From Cotesia glomerata (lineage: Eukaryota > Arthropoda > Insecta > Hymenoptera > Braconidae), in NCBI RefSeq assembly GCF_020080835.1, contig NC_058166.1:10999672-11063671 (forward strand): 64,000 nt of DNA. Direction: 5' to 3'. Below the pieces are notes generated by a model. That model was not told the DNA's origin. It saw only the letters and a program-made list of their open reading frames with translations, and made no database searches. This document shows, one piece after another, positions 1-12,366 of this stretch. A program made the position numbers and the translations under genes. The first letter of the stretch is position 1. Every line of letters begins with the position of its first letter.

Positions 1-21
1 TTACCTCTTGGGAATTATTTT

Positions 22-158
22 TAACTTCCCGCTAAGAAAATCAAAGATTTTCAAAATTCGAGAAGTTATTGGTTTCACCCCGTTTTGCGAAAATTGAGTT
101 TTCATCAGATCCCTGACTATTCCCGCGATGGTGTCCGTGCGGCTGTGTGTGTGTGTGT

Positions 159-256
<98 letters not shown>

Positions 257-915
257 AAACTTCTTATAACTTTTGAACGGCTTGACCGATCGGATCGAAA
301 TAGGCGGCGATCCAAAGAGTATCATTGCCATTAAATTTCGTGGGAATTTGAATCAATTCGGTTCGCTAGATTTTGAGAAATCTCAAAAATAAAATTTTCA
401 AAAAATCGTTTTTTTGGAATAACTTCTAAACAGTTGCACTGATCAATTCTAAAAACTATTCTACTCTTAAGTTTGAAAAACCACGTCGATTGCCACCAGT
501 CCCGTCAAAATCGGTTGATTCGTTCGAGAGTTATCGAAAACGAAAAATTAAAAAAAAAGTGTTTTTTTGGAATTACTTCGAAATTCCTTGTTCGATCGAT
601 TGAAACTTAAAAATCCGTTATGAGGTTTCAAAAACTGCGTCGAATGCCACCAACCGCGTGAAAATCGCTTCATTCATTCAAAAGTTATTGCGGTTTGAAA
701 ATTCAAAAATAGTGTTTCATCAAACTTCTATCAGACTTTTGAGCTCGAAGAGCTCAAAAGCATAAAGAAGCTATCTCTTTGAGCTTGGAGAACTCAAAAT
801 AACGCAGAAATTGTACTATTGAGCTCGAAGAGCTCAAAAACAAAATAAGTTAAATGTTAAGCGTTTAGGTATGGAGTTAGCGGGAAGTTGCAGGGATAGC
901 CTTTAGGGTCAACCG
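22..915 (+). repeat. Compound dispersed repeat R1, copy 1
   Basis: Starts with AACTTCCCGCTAA at 23-35, which is repeated inverted as TTAGCGGGAAGTT at 877-889. A left part of about 120 bp is followed by a (GT)n tract, then about 600 bp containing several diverged copies of a unit with the core ACTTTTGAACGGCTTGACCG, and three GAGCTC-GAA-GAGCTC hairpins near 741, 781 and 821. The shared sequence runs past the second inverted repeat to about CCGTTTTCC. Other copies: 7150-8033 (-), 33240-34150, 55628-56622, 57869-58830; decayed pieces at 29568-29740 and 39995-40795. No credible protein; the His/Thr or Val/Cys ORFs are the dinucleotide tract. Confidence 0.85.
143..252. repeat. (GT)n microsatellite
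   Basis: About 110 bp of GT dinucleotides with one GTA interruption, inside repeat copy R1-1. The tract sits at the same internal position as in the R1 copies at 33.4 kb and 58.1 kb. Confidence 0.97.
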
Positions 916-945
916 TTTTCCCAATTTTTTTTTAAATAACGAACA

Positions 946-2690
946 AAATTTTAAAAAATTGTAATAGTACATACGAAGCAAAAATGTTTGTATAGTAATA
1001 CCGATTTTTAATTCATTTTTTTTGATAAATCGATTGACTAATTTTATTGACAACAAATAACAATTTTAGATACCCAATTGGATTATACGTAATGTTTACT
1101 CTTAAAGGAGAATTTGGTAAATTTGATTATCTTGAATCAAATAAAAAAATTTTTAAATCAAATAAAATGTACTTGGACTACGAGTATTTTTTCAGATTAA
1201 GAATTTTTCTACTTTATTTAAGTTGATTAAACTCTTCAAAATTATGTTCTTAGCTCAAGAATTTTTCTTTTGGATTAAGTTCTTTTATCGGTGTACTATA
1301 ATTAAAAATTTTTTTTAATTGACCTGAGATTTAAATCTGAGTATTCTTTTTACGTTATGAAAAATTTCATCTTAATTCAAAGAGAAGTTGATTTATTATA
1401 ACGGAACAAAGATTAAAAAATCTAAAAATTTATATATTTTGTCGACTCTGATTATTTTTATTCACTTTTTTTATCAAACCACTGGCTACTAATGCGAGTT
1501 ATAAGATTCTCAAGTGATAATTTTCCACAACAATTAATCACTTTTTCAACATTTTTTTTATACTATACAAAAATAATGTATCAAATTTACACCTAAGGAC
1601 ACTAAATATTCATCAGATAAATTTTACCCCAACTTTTTACACAATTAAAAAAAATTATATAAGTTCTCGTGTAGTTGTAAAGTGGCTGAAGTTTATGATA
1701 TAGATTTTTTTAAGGGTGAGAGTTGGCTGGAGGTTGAGGTAAAGTTGGTAGAAAAAGTATGAAAATGTTTCATCGAGACCACCTTCTTAGTTTATAAGAA
1801 TGTACTTTTTCTTATCTTTTTCCAAGAGCCGTAGGGAGGGAGAGAAAGACGTAGAGTCGAGGTCGAATGAAAGAAAGGCGCTGAGAATTGCCTGAGGTAG
1901 TTTTTAGAGGGAGTAAGAGAAGCTTTACCTTTTATTCCTGATGGTACAAGAATACGGGGATGCAAATTATGGTTTATGGAGAAAGAAGAGACGAAGAAGT
2001 TGTAGGAAGATTGGCAAGCGAGAAAGCGGATTTTTAAAGACTAAGATGGAGATGAAAGGATCAACATTAGCATTTTGTTGTGTACTTAAATAATTTAATA
2101 TTTTATTCGTATTATTCTGCGATTAAATATTTCTTTTTTTTTGTTTCAGTCCCTTCATTTTGAAGTCGGTGAAGAAATGTCTGGAGTTCATACTAGAATC
2201 GATTATTCAAAGTTACGTGACTTCAGTTAATAGCAAAAATTGCAATACAGGTATGGTACACAAAAAGAAATTTTCTTTAAATTTTACCGTCAAATTCAGT
2301 GTAATTGTGGGACAAGTCGCGGCTCTTAATGTATTACTATGTTTGAAATAAAAATTTCGAAAAAAAATGCATTTATTTTATGGTAAACTTAGATTTATGG
2401 AAAACAATCAAATTTACGTTAGACTATAATAAAATTTGTTTGCACCGTCCGTCCTACGATCACCGTGGATTTAACAGTAATTTTTGAAGAAAATTTCTTT
2501 CAGTGTAATTCCAACCTCCCTGTTGTATACCCCGAGCAAGAACGCAAGAGTATGCTTTATTATTGCCAAAAGACAAAATCTCAATGTTTTGCCGCATTAA
2601 ATCGTGCCTGACGATTGTCATAAATGACCTATAAATGACCTATAAGCCATAATTTATAGCTAAATTTGTCATTAAAGACAAATTTGGGAA
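946..2690. other. AT-rich intergenic stretch
   Basis: No convincing gene. 1100-1290 resembles the dispersed TTCTTGAATCAAG-type repeat that recurs elsewhere in the window. 1800-2060 is purine-rich. A short possible exon at 2149-2250 is listed separately. Confidence 0.5.
2149..2250 (+). other. Possible isolated exon
   Basis: A 102-bp stretch lies between a good acceptor (T-run then TTTCAG ending 2148) and a good donor (CAG followed by GTATGG at 2251). Two frames cross parts of it, but neither resembles a known protein. It could be an untranslated or non-coding RNA exon, or chance. Confidence 0.2.
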
Positions 2691-2696
2691 CTGGGG

Positions 2697-2848
2697 AAAT
2701 AAAGGATAAAGGGGGGGGGAGGAGGGACCTTACTCAGTAGGAATTTTTCGGTAACCGAAAAAATAATTCAGACAGCCCAGACCGGGACTCGAACCCGAAT
2801 CATTTGGTTACGCGCCAAAGGCTCTACCAGTTAAGCTATCCGAGACAT
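2697..2848 (-). repeat. tRNA-derived SINE (family S1)
   Basis: On the minus strand a tRNA-like head carries an A box (TAGCTTAACTGG, 2827-2838) and a B box (GGTTCGAGTCC, 2785-2795) and folds into a near-complete cloverleaf. The universally conserved T33 is G, so this is not a working tRNA. It is followed by a body with TTTTTTCGGTTAC and a pyrimidine-rich tail, features shared with the copy at 32594-32745. Confidence 0.65.
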
Positions 2849-2889
2849 TGTCCGTAACTACCATTCCGTCACCTAATAAGGTCATAATT

Positions 2890-4590
2890 GTCATAAATGG
2901 CCTATAAATGATAGAAAAAGCACACTGTTGGAAACAAAAATGATCGATGAAATCAAAATTTTTTTTAAATAGCTTACTTGCTATCATTACATAATAAGGT
3001 GGTTTTGATAGCTTACGGTGCAGATTTTTCAAGTCTTTATCAAAGGGTGCACACGATAGCTTTTGAAAAAATCAATTTTTAAACTCAATTTATTTATTAA
3101 TCTCTTCATCTGCTTCATGGAAAGTTTTGGAATGAAAAATGAAACTTAATTTTGTTTTATTTAAAGTTAATTAATTGTTATGTCCGACTCAACGTTCGAC
3201 ATTTTTATTTTATAACAAATAGAATTTAATTATTTATCCATAGTTTTATGTTTTTACAACTAATTACATATATTTATTTTATTATTTTATTATTATTTAT
3301 TTTATTATTAAATTTTTCGTTTTTAGAATTCTAGATACTATTTTTTCTTTAAATAGAAATTATTTTAAAAATATTTATCGGCTTATCTGGGTCGAATAGT
3401 AAATAATAATTTTATGATCCGAGCAAATAAAAAAATAGTTTTCTTATCTAACTACGACTCGGAAAATTCCCACATTTAGTTGGGCCCGACTACATTAAGG
3501 GATTTGAGTCTGAGCAAATACCCTGATGGATTTTTGAGTATTTTTATCTGGACCCGAAATAGAAATATATTTTTTTTTTTTGATAATGCAATAAAACGTA
3601 TAGAGAAAAAAAATTAAATAACAATAATTTAAGTAACAATAAAATTAAGTAATAATTATGTTAGATGAAAATAAAATTAAGCGACAAAAATTTAAATAAT
3701 GAAACAAATAAACACATAGAACTTGATAAATGAACAATTTAAAATAAACAAATATTAAACAATGGAACCCCAAAATAATACAACAAAATAATTAATCTAT
3801 GAAACAATAAAAACAGAAATTTCTCTAAAATTAAATATTTAAAAGTTAACTTCAAATACATAAGACGTACAAAATTGAAATACATATTAATTCGTACGTT
3901 TTAAATAAATAATTTAATGTTAAACAGTACGCATTTATGTCTTTGTCTATGCGTAAATGCACTTACGTATAAACAAACACATAGATGAATATAAGAATAT
4001 ACCATAATAAGAGGTAACACACAAGGTAGTCGATGCACAGCTAGTTTTCCGGAATATTTGGAGAGAGGGTGGAAGTCCCAAAACTAGAGACACAATTAAT
4101 TAGGCACATTTTTCCCCTACTGTTTCAACTATCGGACCCACCCAAACTCTTAGACTCGGAAAACTGTCGTCGTATCGCTCTCTCGTTGTCCTGACGTCCT
4201 AGTGTTAACATCGAAAAATTTTTTGTAAGTTTCAATGAAACCACGCGTCAAATTCAAAAAGAAATTGTTAGTGAAGTAAATTTAAATTATGTAAAGAAAC
4301 GGTAACAATGATATTTAACTAAGTCCTTAATTAAGATTTTTATGTTTGTTTTTATAATTAAAATCTTTGTATTAAAATTTTATAATATATTTATTAAATT
4401 GAATTCATTTTTCTTATACTATAACTTCAACCTCTTCCCATAAAGCTTCAGATCCTTATCTAATAGTCTAACGGCTAGGATAAAAATAATTAAATATTAG
4501 TTGCGTTTTCGACGTAACATAATTTTTTCCGACTTACAGAGAAATTTTCTGTTCTTGTATCCAAGTACAGTTTGAAGACAACTGATACTA
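2890..4590. other. AT-rich intergenic stretch
   Basis: No gene seen. Between 3360 and 3560 there are degenerate reiterations of a CCCGACT/GACTCGG-type word resembling the word-array elements further on, but the edges are unclear. Confidence 0.4.
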
Positions 4591-4596
4591 TACTCA

Positions 4597-4706
4597 ATCG
4601 TTTTTCTGGCTGATGACCGGTAATTTGATCTTTTGCACGACTCATGATGCGAAGCATCAGAGAGTGCTTTACGATCGAAAAATTTTTTTCGCCTCATTTC
4701 GGCAAC
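4597..4706 (-). repeat. Terminal fragment of the endonuclease element
   Basis: About 100 bp reverse-complementary to 23880-23970, including TGCACGACTCAT and the GATGC-TTC-GCATC hairpin. The 3' tail of the LINE at 4708-6290 abuts it, so the LINE appears to have inserted here. Confidence 0.6.
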
Positions 4707-5068
4707 TATTTTTATTAATATAGATAGATAGATAATAAATTTTATTGTTCCTAGAACCTAAGCTCCCTCAGGACCATCAGCAATAATAATACATTGATTT
4801 ACATTTTTACGTATTATAGTAAAACTAAGTACAAATTAATTATTAATTAATGAAACGTTCACATACAGCTTTTTAGTGATAGACAGAAAGATCTTATAAT
4901 TATAAAATATAATTTAATTTAATATCAATTTAAAGCAATAATTCAGAGTGATAATTAAAATAATTACAAATAAATCTAAGACGCATAGGTATTCAAGAAT
5001 TCCAATTGAAATTGAAAGTGAAAATTGAATTTAAATATAATTTAATCTAATTCAAATTTAATTCAAAT

Positions 5069-5254
5069 TTAAGTATCACATTGAAAGAAATGATTGAAGC
5101 AAGCATTTTTAAATTCAACCAAATTATCCACAGCCACAGTCTCAGCTGGCAGAGCATTCCAAATTCGTATGCCATGAACTAAAAATGAATTATCATACAT
5201 GACACAATTCGCCTGTGGTAGGCGGAGATAACCAAGTCTATGACAATCTTTAAA
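5069..5254 (-). pseudogene. LINE ORF2 C-terminal remnant
   Basis: An open frame ending with TAA at 5069-5071 reads DCHRLGYLRLP, then GIRIWNALPAE, then NLVEFKNACFNHFF. This is the usual C-terminal tail of a LINE reverse transcriptase polyprotein (the [RL]WN-x-LP signature followed by an F-K-x segment). Everything upstream in ORF2 has been lost, leaving ORF1 about 90 bp away. Confidence 0.65.
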
Positions 5255-5337
5255 TTACAAGTCGAAAGACTCAAAAGCAAGGCCATAGACACAGTAGGGA
5301 TCGAGATAGCTGAAGACGTTGAGGGAGCAGTAGCTCG

Positions 5338-6288
5338 TTATTGAATAAGATCCTCCAATGGACCTGTTCCCGTTGACGGTCTCAACTTAACAGGTGGCTT
5401 GTTATCAGCGTACCTAACATTCACAAAAGAATGAGAGATCCAAATGTTTTTGGGATGAATTGTCGGGTACTTTTTTCGAACTTCAAGACGAAGTTTGTAC
5501 AGAAATGATGAATGTTTACGATGAAGATATATCGTAGCATCGGCATCAGGAAGCTGAACACCAGGCATTAACGTACTAACTTTCAGCTTGTTGTTTTTAA
5601 TACTCTTTACGCACTCATTAACATGCTTCAGGCTGTTAAATTTGACACCAACACTGCGATGACCCCTGCCACTCCTCTTACCAAGCCGTTCCACAATAGC
5701 AATCTCAGATTCACTAACAGGTACTTTCAAAACTTGTGTCAATTGCACAACTACGCCTTCAAGTTTTTCTCCATCCAATTCAGGAAGACCAGTGATAGTT
5801 AACTCATCTTCAAGCGAACGTGACTCCAGCTGCAGCGTCCTAGCCTCCAAATCACCATCAGCAAGGCTTTTAGAAATAGCTGTAGCTTCTTGCAAAAGAT
5901 TATTATCAACAGCAGGTATAGCTTTCTCAATTTTAGTAACCCTAACCTCCAATTCCTTGAAATTTTTCTGCAGTAGACCATAGTCAGTTATTAGTTTGTC
6001 AACTTTATCATTAAAATTGTCGAGCTTTTTTCCAAAATTAACAACATTCTTATCTACATCATCTATTTTATTCAGCTTTTCACTAATTTCTTTTAATATC
6101 GGTAAGACATCAACAACACAAGCTGGGCAATAATCATGAACCTTAGTTGCCGCACGTGACTTAGTTGATAAACCACATCGCACCTTTACACATGTGTCAT
6201 GAAAGTAATGTTTACAAACAGCATTTGTTTATACAGCTGACGTAGGCTCACTAATGCCCTTCAGACACAGTCCACACCACATAGACAT
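5338..6288 (-). pseudogene. LINE ORF1 protein with in-frame stop
   Basis: Read from the ATG at 6288 this frame encodes about 315 codons with one in-frame TAA (6229-6231, codon 20). The N-terminus has a PHD/RING-like cysteine-histidine pattern: C5, C8, C25, H27/H30, C33, C54, C57. A long coiled-coil-like segment follows (LKEISEKLNKIDDVDK, then LEVRVTKIEKA). The C-terminal half, with RLGKRSGRGHRSVGVKF, LHRKHSSFLYKLR and NIWISHSFVNVRY, resembles the baculovirus FP-type domain common in LINE ORF1 proteins. The likely role was RNA binding in the retrotransposition particle. The stop splits the zinc finger; a downstream open frame of 281 codons remains. The family is assigned from pattern only. Confidence 0.7.
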
Positions 6289-6589
6289 TCTAGCACAATC
6301 CGTAAGATGGTGGCACACGTAAATTTCTAATCAAAGCAGCTAAACTAAATCAAACCTAAATCAAAAATAATCACCGTTTTTTTAAAATATAAAATTTCTC
6401 TGATAATGAGAGTAAGAAATTATTATTTCAGAAAGAGTCCGAAATTAAGAGTACAGTATAAGATAATTATCTATATCAGGAAACCAAAATATCGTTCACA
6501 AATAACACAATAAAAATGCCAATGTAAAAGCACGTCTGCGTTCTACAATACACAGACTATAATGTAGAATATAGTCTTATATAGAATAT

Positions 6590-7075
6590 AATGTAAGAAT
6601 ATAGTCTTGTTAATTCACAGAATCAAAATATTTTGCATACTATTGTCAAGATAATTTAATGGAGATTATTTTGACACTTTTCAAAAATTGACGTAGTGCA
6701 ATAGAAACGGAAAAAAACATCAAAATAGGTCAAAAAATTTTCCTGTCCGTCATGTATGAAACTCCTGAAACACTGTAACTTGCGAAAAAATGCATTAATT
6801 GAGTTAAATTTTCTTTTTTAAATTCTTTGAAAGAATTGCATGTCACCGAATGCGAATAGCTAGGTAATTGAGTGTCATTTATGTACAATTAATAAAATAA
6901 AACAAAAACCAAAAGACTGTATATCTATATATATTGTGTAAATTTATCCCATTAGAGGCGCTTGCGCATTATCGTGCAATTTTAGCTGTTTTATACATTT
7001 TTTTTTCACATTCTTTATTTTATTAATATTTCAGAGTTAAATAAGCATTGTGAGTCGTGCACTTTTGGATTTTCC
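6590..7075 (-). mobile_element. Deletion derivative of the endonuclease element
   Basis: 6590-6800 is reverse-complementary to about 23690-23890, and 6890-7075 is reverse-complementary to about 21815-22050. The two ends of the endonuclease element therefore lie side by side, with about 1.6 kb of interior, including the ORF, removed. The TGAGTCGTGCA end is at 7051-7061. It abuts R1 copy 2. Confidence 0.65.
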
Positions 7076-7149
7076 AAACTTTTATTGTTTCTTTTTTTAT
7101 GATTCACACATCGAAACGGTAGAAGGTGTTCAATTCGTATGAAAAAAAT

Positions 7150-7824
7150 TAGGAAAACGGTTGACCCTGAAGGCCATCCCTGCAACTTCCCGCTAATTCT
7201 ATACCTAAACGCTTGAAATTGCACTTATGACGTTTTTGAGCTCTTCGAGCTCATGAATACAATTTATGTGTTATTTTGAGCTCTTCGAACTCAAAAAGAT
7301 AGTTTTCCTATGTTTTTGAGCTCTTCGAGCTCAAAAATCTTATCACAGTTCGATGAAACACAATTTTTTTAATTTTTAAACTGCTGTAACTTTTGAATGA
7401 ATCAACCGATTTTGACGCGATTGGCGGTAATCAATGTAGTTTTTTGAGCTCTATAAATAATTTGTAACAAAAAAATTGATCTGATAAAAAATTTCGGAGT
7501 TATTACAAAAAAATACTTTTTTCGATTTTTTTCGACAACGATATCTCACAAACGCATCAACCGATTCTGACGCTTTTGGTGGCGATCGACGCGGTTTTTT
7601 TAGGTTAAGAGCTGATTAGTTTTTGAGGTCGATCGGTTCAGCTTATTCGGAGATATTTAAAAAAAATGAAAAAAAAAACTTTTTTTTTTCACTTTTTTTG
7701 CAATTTCTCGAAATCTACAGGTCCGAATCGGTTCCAACTTACAGGAAATTTAAGTTTGGCGAAGACCTTTTGAAAGATACCAACTGCGATCAAATCGGTC
7801 AAGCCGTTCAGAAGTTATAAGAGG

Positions 7825-7877
<53 letters not shown>

Positions 7878-8033
7878 GTACGGACGTACGGACATCATCG
7901 TAAAAACAGTCAGGGAAGTTTCTTAGGGCTTCAAAACGTCGAGATCTGTTGAAACCTCGATTTTTGCAAAACGGGGTGAAAACAATAACTTCCCGATTTT
8001 TTGAAAATCTTCGATTTTCTTAGCGGGAAGTTA
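7150..8033 (-). repeat. Compound dispersed repeat R1, copy 2
   Basis: Minus-strand copy. AACTTCCCGCTAA is at 7184-7196 and TTAGCGGGAAGTT at 8020-8032. Three GAGCTC hairpins lie at about 7238, 7278 and 7318, and the (CA)n tract at 7829-7874 is followed by an ACGGACGTACGGACG-type sequence. Confidence 0.85.
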
Positions 8034-8039
8034 AAAATA

Positions 8040-11000
8040 CTACTCACGGAAAAATTTGAAAGAGCTTTAAAATTAATTTTTAAATAAAATTGATGACTTT
8101 CAATTTATTCGTAATTACCTTATCATTAACATTGATTTTTCAATTTATTCTTGTAGTGCACAATTGATAATTTTTTTTTCCTATCAAGATTTGATATAAA
8201 ATTAAAAAAAAATTAAAAATAGTATTAGAATTATCAGTGGAAATTTGTAGGATATTTAAACGTTACTTTAATCAATTCACATATGACACAAGTGCTTAAT
8301 AAGGCATTCACATTTGGGTTCACCAAACTTTTTTTTCCTGTATCATATAAAAAAAAATGTATAAAAAGTATCTATGTAGAAATGAAAACCTAAAAACCTG
8401 ATAAAAGTTGAAATTAAGCTGAAAAACCCGTCGAGTATCTCAATGTACCCTTCAACCCTCCGAGTCACGTTGACAATAATCAGCTACGTCGATATCTAAC
8501 CAGGTTTGGAGTTGTTTTGGATCTTCATTTACCTACTACCTGTCTACGCACACTCTGGACGGGAACCATTAAAAGTACTGAACTCACCCCAGGTACACTA
8601 AATCACAGAATCTTGGATTCCACATTTAATGGAATGAGAAGAGACGGCAAGGGCTTAATTGACTTGGGGTAATTATTTTATTAAGTGAGAAGATGGCTGC
8701 CGGAATACTAAGACAACTTCGCTCCTCTTCTCTTCTCTTCTCTTTGGCTTTTGCGAACTATCTCAGCTGCATATCAACTCCTAGTTAATCTAACGTTGAA
8801 CACACTAAAATTCTCAATGGGATTTGTGGGTATAATAGAGAGGATCAATCTGATAAAGAAAACGAATAACTCACATTATCTTCATCTCGAAATTATTTCG
8901 ATTTTTAAACCAAAACAAGTTGATCTCTCTACAATCGAAGTCAGAAAAGATGTATTTCGCTGAAAAATCTCTTTATCGTAAAGAGTGTTTTTTAATAGCT
9001 GTAAGCAAACAATATTCATTTTTCATTACACATATTCGCCAATCTGAAACAATTTCATCGAAAGATAATTTTCTTGGAGCCAAAGATTTAAAATTCATAG
9101 CGTTACAAAAAATAATGAACTATTTGAATCCATTCAGGAAAATCAAGGTTCATTTTAGTTTTTAACATATTGAAGATGCTTACAAATATTTCATGAATAT
9201 ATTAATAATAACACATGGGATTCAAAAAGTCAAAAGATATTTAAAAAGCGAATGCTATAAATTCAGATTTTTTTAAAATCATTTTCTTATTAAGTTTTTT
9301 TAATGCTTTTTAAATTTAATATATAAATAATTTATAATCATCAATAACTGAGAATAGAATATGATTAAATTATTTTCTCTAGTCAAAAAAACTATGTTAT
9401 AAAAGACTCGATCAATTTTTTTAAAGTGTTATTTTAAAAAATAAAAAAAAGAAATTGATTAAAGTCTTAAAAATTTACTAAAATTTTAAAACCATTCAAA
9501 CGATTCACTAAATAACATAGTAATTATAAATATGTGATTACTCTTTCATCAAAAATAGATTTGCAAATATTCGATTTAGTAATTAAGATAAATTTTTTTA
9601 TCCTATAATTGAATTATTTTTTGTAAACAAATATTTTTGTATGGTTTATTTATTAGATTTCTGTAGGTTTTTTGTTATCTTTTAATTTTAGCCTTTTAAT
9701 ATAAAATCAATTAATAACATTATTAAATTTAATTCAGATGAGACTACTGTTGAATCTCTAAGACACACAAAATAAATCTTAATAAAATGCACACCTAAGA
9801 CCCTTATTGGTGTGCGAACTGATCGGTAGATTCCAGCAAAGTATCGGTAGTTGTAGCTGTGGTTGTAGTTGTAATTTTAGGGTAATAATAGTAATAGCCG
9901 GGGTGTATGTAGTGGTATTAGATAAGTTTAAACGCGCGCGCATGAAACGTTGGCTGTCGCGAAGGAGGAACATCTATTACCCGTACTGTACTGGTACATA
10001 GACCAGACCAACTACGACGATGGAGAGGAATTGTCGAGGGTGGTAGTTTAAGTTGGAGTGCGGGTAAGAGTAGTCGAGCGGCAAATTGTCCGCCATCTTA
10101 CCCACCTTACTTTATATATCTGTGTATATATTGTACCTTAACTCACACCCGACACACTTTGCACACCCGACCCGGATGCACAGACACGTCCAACTTAACC
10201 ATCGACTCACCCCTCACCCCTCACCCCTCATCTCTCATTCCTCAGTTTAGTCCTCTATTTTTCTCAGTCTTTTTTTTTTGCCCGGCTTCATCTGTCTTCT
10301 TTTTATAATTCTAGGTCTTACTGTCAGGCAAGGGGGAGGAAAGTAGTAGCTTATTAAGCTATTTCTCTCACTTTAGAAATGTTGGTTCTTCTTTCATGAG
10401 GGCACTCTACTACTATACTACCCCTCTGCTGTTTTTTTAGAAGCTTTAGATTACTCGGCGGCCAAGTTATAAGCACTCGTGTTTCAAGTTTATTACCTTC
10501 ATCGTGACAACCGAAGAGCAATCGGTTGCTGTTGGTTGTTATTTGAGTCTTTCAATTTTATTGGTGTTTATGATTTTATAAAAATAATTATTTTATTTTT
10601 CAAAGTTTCAATTCTACTGAAATTTTTTGTTGTAAAAGTTGTACAAATATAAAAGACACAATTTTGTATATTTATGACTTAGTAGCATAGAAATTTTCTG
10701 CATGCAAAATTATTCAATTATGATTGAAGAAATTTATTTATTTATTTTTTCATTTATTGACATATAGACCTAACACCCATTGGCCAATGAAAAAATCACG
10801 TAAAAGTACAATTATACAATGTTTATGTCATAGAGTTACTAAATTACAATATTTTACTTACAATATTTTACTTTTACAATAAATATTTTAGTTTAATTTA
10901 ATTATAATTACTCATAGTTAAGTTACAATTTAATTATAATCGATATCGTGTTAAATTAAGATTTAAACCGTAAAAAATGTGAAAAGATTGTTTTGTTATT

Positions 11001-12080
11001 TTTTTTTTTATAAAAAAAAAATAGAAACACTTATTGAGTTTTAGTCGATTGCTAAAACGTTCGCTATTTTGAAGCTTGAGCCCTCAAAGTTACGTTTAGA
11101 ATAGGAAACTAACGATATCTAAGCTACAAAGCTTAGAAGTTACATTCAAAAGATTTTTTTCAAAAATATTAAGTTAATTTTTGCAATAATTTCTTATAAA
11201 AAGAAATAAAATTGAATTTCATTGAAAAGAAAAAGAATCATATTAATTATTTTTTTGTAGAATACTAATTATTATTAAATTAAATATACTTTTTATTTAC
11301 AGTTTAATTTTTTCTGATTAAATTTTTTATTTTTATACTTATGTTAACAGAATTAAACAAAATTTTTTACAGCATTGAAAATGTTACAATGAAAATCTTT
11401 CTACATTAAAAAATTTCTCTTCATTTAAGGAAATTCAACTTAATTTAAAAATTTTCCGTCTTGATTAAAGGTAATGAAATTTCCCAGAATGATTTTCTTT
11501 GGTACAAGAATTTTTTTTTTTAATTGAGTTAATTTTTTTTGTATTTTTTTTTTCAGTGAACGGAAAGTTTTAAAAAAAATTGGCTATTTTAAGTTTCAAT
11601 AATCATAAATAACAGGGATAAAATGCTATCATTATATATATAAATAAGAAAATAAAAAGTTTTCCTCCAGCCTATTTTTGTTTTGAAAGATATTTTAATG
11701 ATTAAATTGGGTATTGTTAGAAAGAATTTAATGTTAATTCGTATTTTTTCACAATTTTTTATATTTATTGGTGATATTAAATTGTTTATATTAAGTTATT
11801 TCCGTGACAATTTTCATTAAATTGTTGTTAATTGATCCTGTCATAGCGTTGCTATCTCAAAATTTATTCTAAAAGTAGACAAATCTTGTATATGTGTCAT
11901 AAAAAATATCGAAAAATCATTAAGCCAACGTTTTTTTATTTATATTTCGCAACTCTCGTCCCTTTAACAGTGCCTGTAAGTTTCTAGTTATTATTATTTT
12001 ATTTAACCATTCAATACCCACGTTATTCGGCTCACCTTCTTTGCTCTCGACATAAGAAGAAAATCTCATATTTAATAAAC
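8040..12080. other. Intergenic region without a recognisable gene
   Basis: AT-rich. 9800-10260 is less AT-rich, with short opposing ORFs and pyrimidine repeats (CACCCCT), but no domain or splice structure. 10731-10960 looks like a LINE 3' end on the minus strand with a TTTA-type tail. 11340-11560 resembles the TTCTTGAATCAAG-type dispersed repeat. Confidence 0.4.
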
Positions 12081-12082
12081 AT

Positions 12083-12366
12083 ACACGGAAAAAAGAAAAC
12101 TCGAAAAATTACAGTATATAATGCAACGTGGCGCTTGGTAATGAAAACTGGAAAAATTACAGTTTCAGATTGTAATTATTACAGATTTTATAAGAATTAC
12201 ATTGTAGAATGTAATAAATAATACTTAAATTGAAAGCTCTGAAAGTGAAATTCAAAAATTGAATTCAGAAAAATGTTATTTCAAACTGTAATTTTTCTAG
12301 TTTTGATTACGACGGGACCCATTTTACATTTTATACGGTAATTATTCCTGTTTTCTTTTTTCCGTA
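12083..12366. mobile_element. MITE-like element, AATTACAGT word array
   Basis: Ends are ACACGGAAAAAAGAAAAC and its inverse (GTTTTCTTTTTTCCGT at 12351-12366). The 284-bp interior repeats variants of AATTACAGT/ACTGTAATT in both orientations. No ORF. Confidence 0.6.

Larger units (their letters stand above)
4708..6290 (-). mobile_element. Internally deleted non-LTR retrotransposon (LINE)
   Basis: On the minus strand the order is: ORF1 (6288-5338), a short join, the last 60 or so codons of ORF2 (to 5069), an AT-rich 3' UTR and a tandem (ATCT)n tail at about 4708-4745. The tail and the C-terminal RIWNALP motif of ORF2 are typical of Jockey/CR1-type LINEs. The endonuclease and reverse transcriptase are missing, so the copy is dead. 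Confidence 0.75.

Noticed and set aside
41..334. ORFs rich in His-Thr or Val-Cys over the GT tract (also at 33214-33906 and 57890-58186)
   Set aside because: They are translations of a dinucleotide repeat and flanking R1 sequence in several frames, with no conserved protein.
2770..2846. A functional tRNA gene on the minus strand
   Set aside because: The cloverleaf is imperfect, T33 is replaced by G, and the sequence continues into a body shared with another copy, so it is a SINE head.
9779..10001. Overlapping ORFs on both strands in a less AT-rich patch
   Set aside because: No domain, no splice structure and no support for either strand; probably chance.
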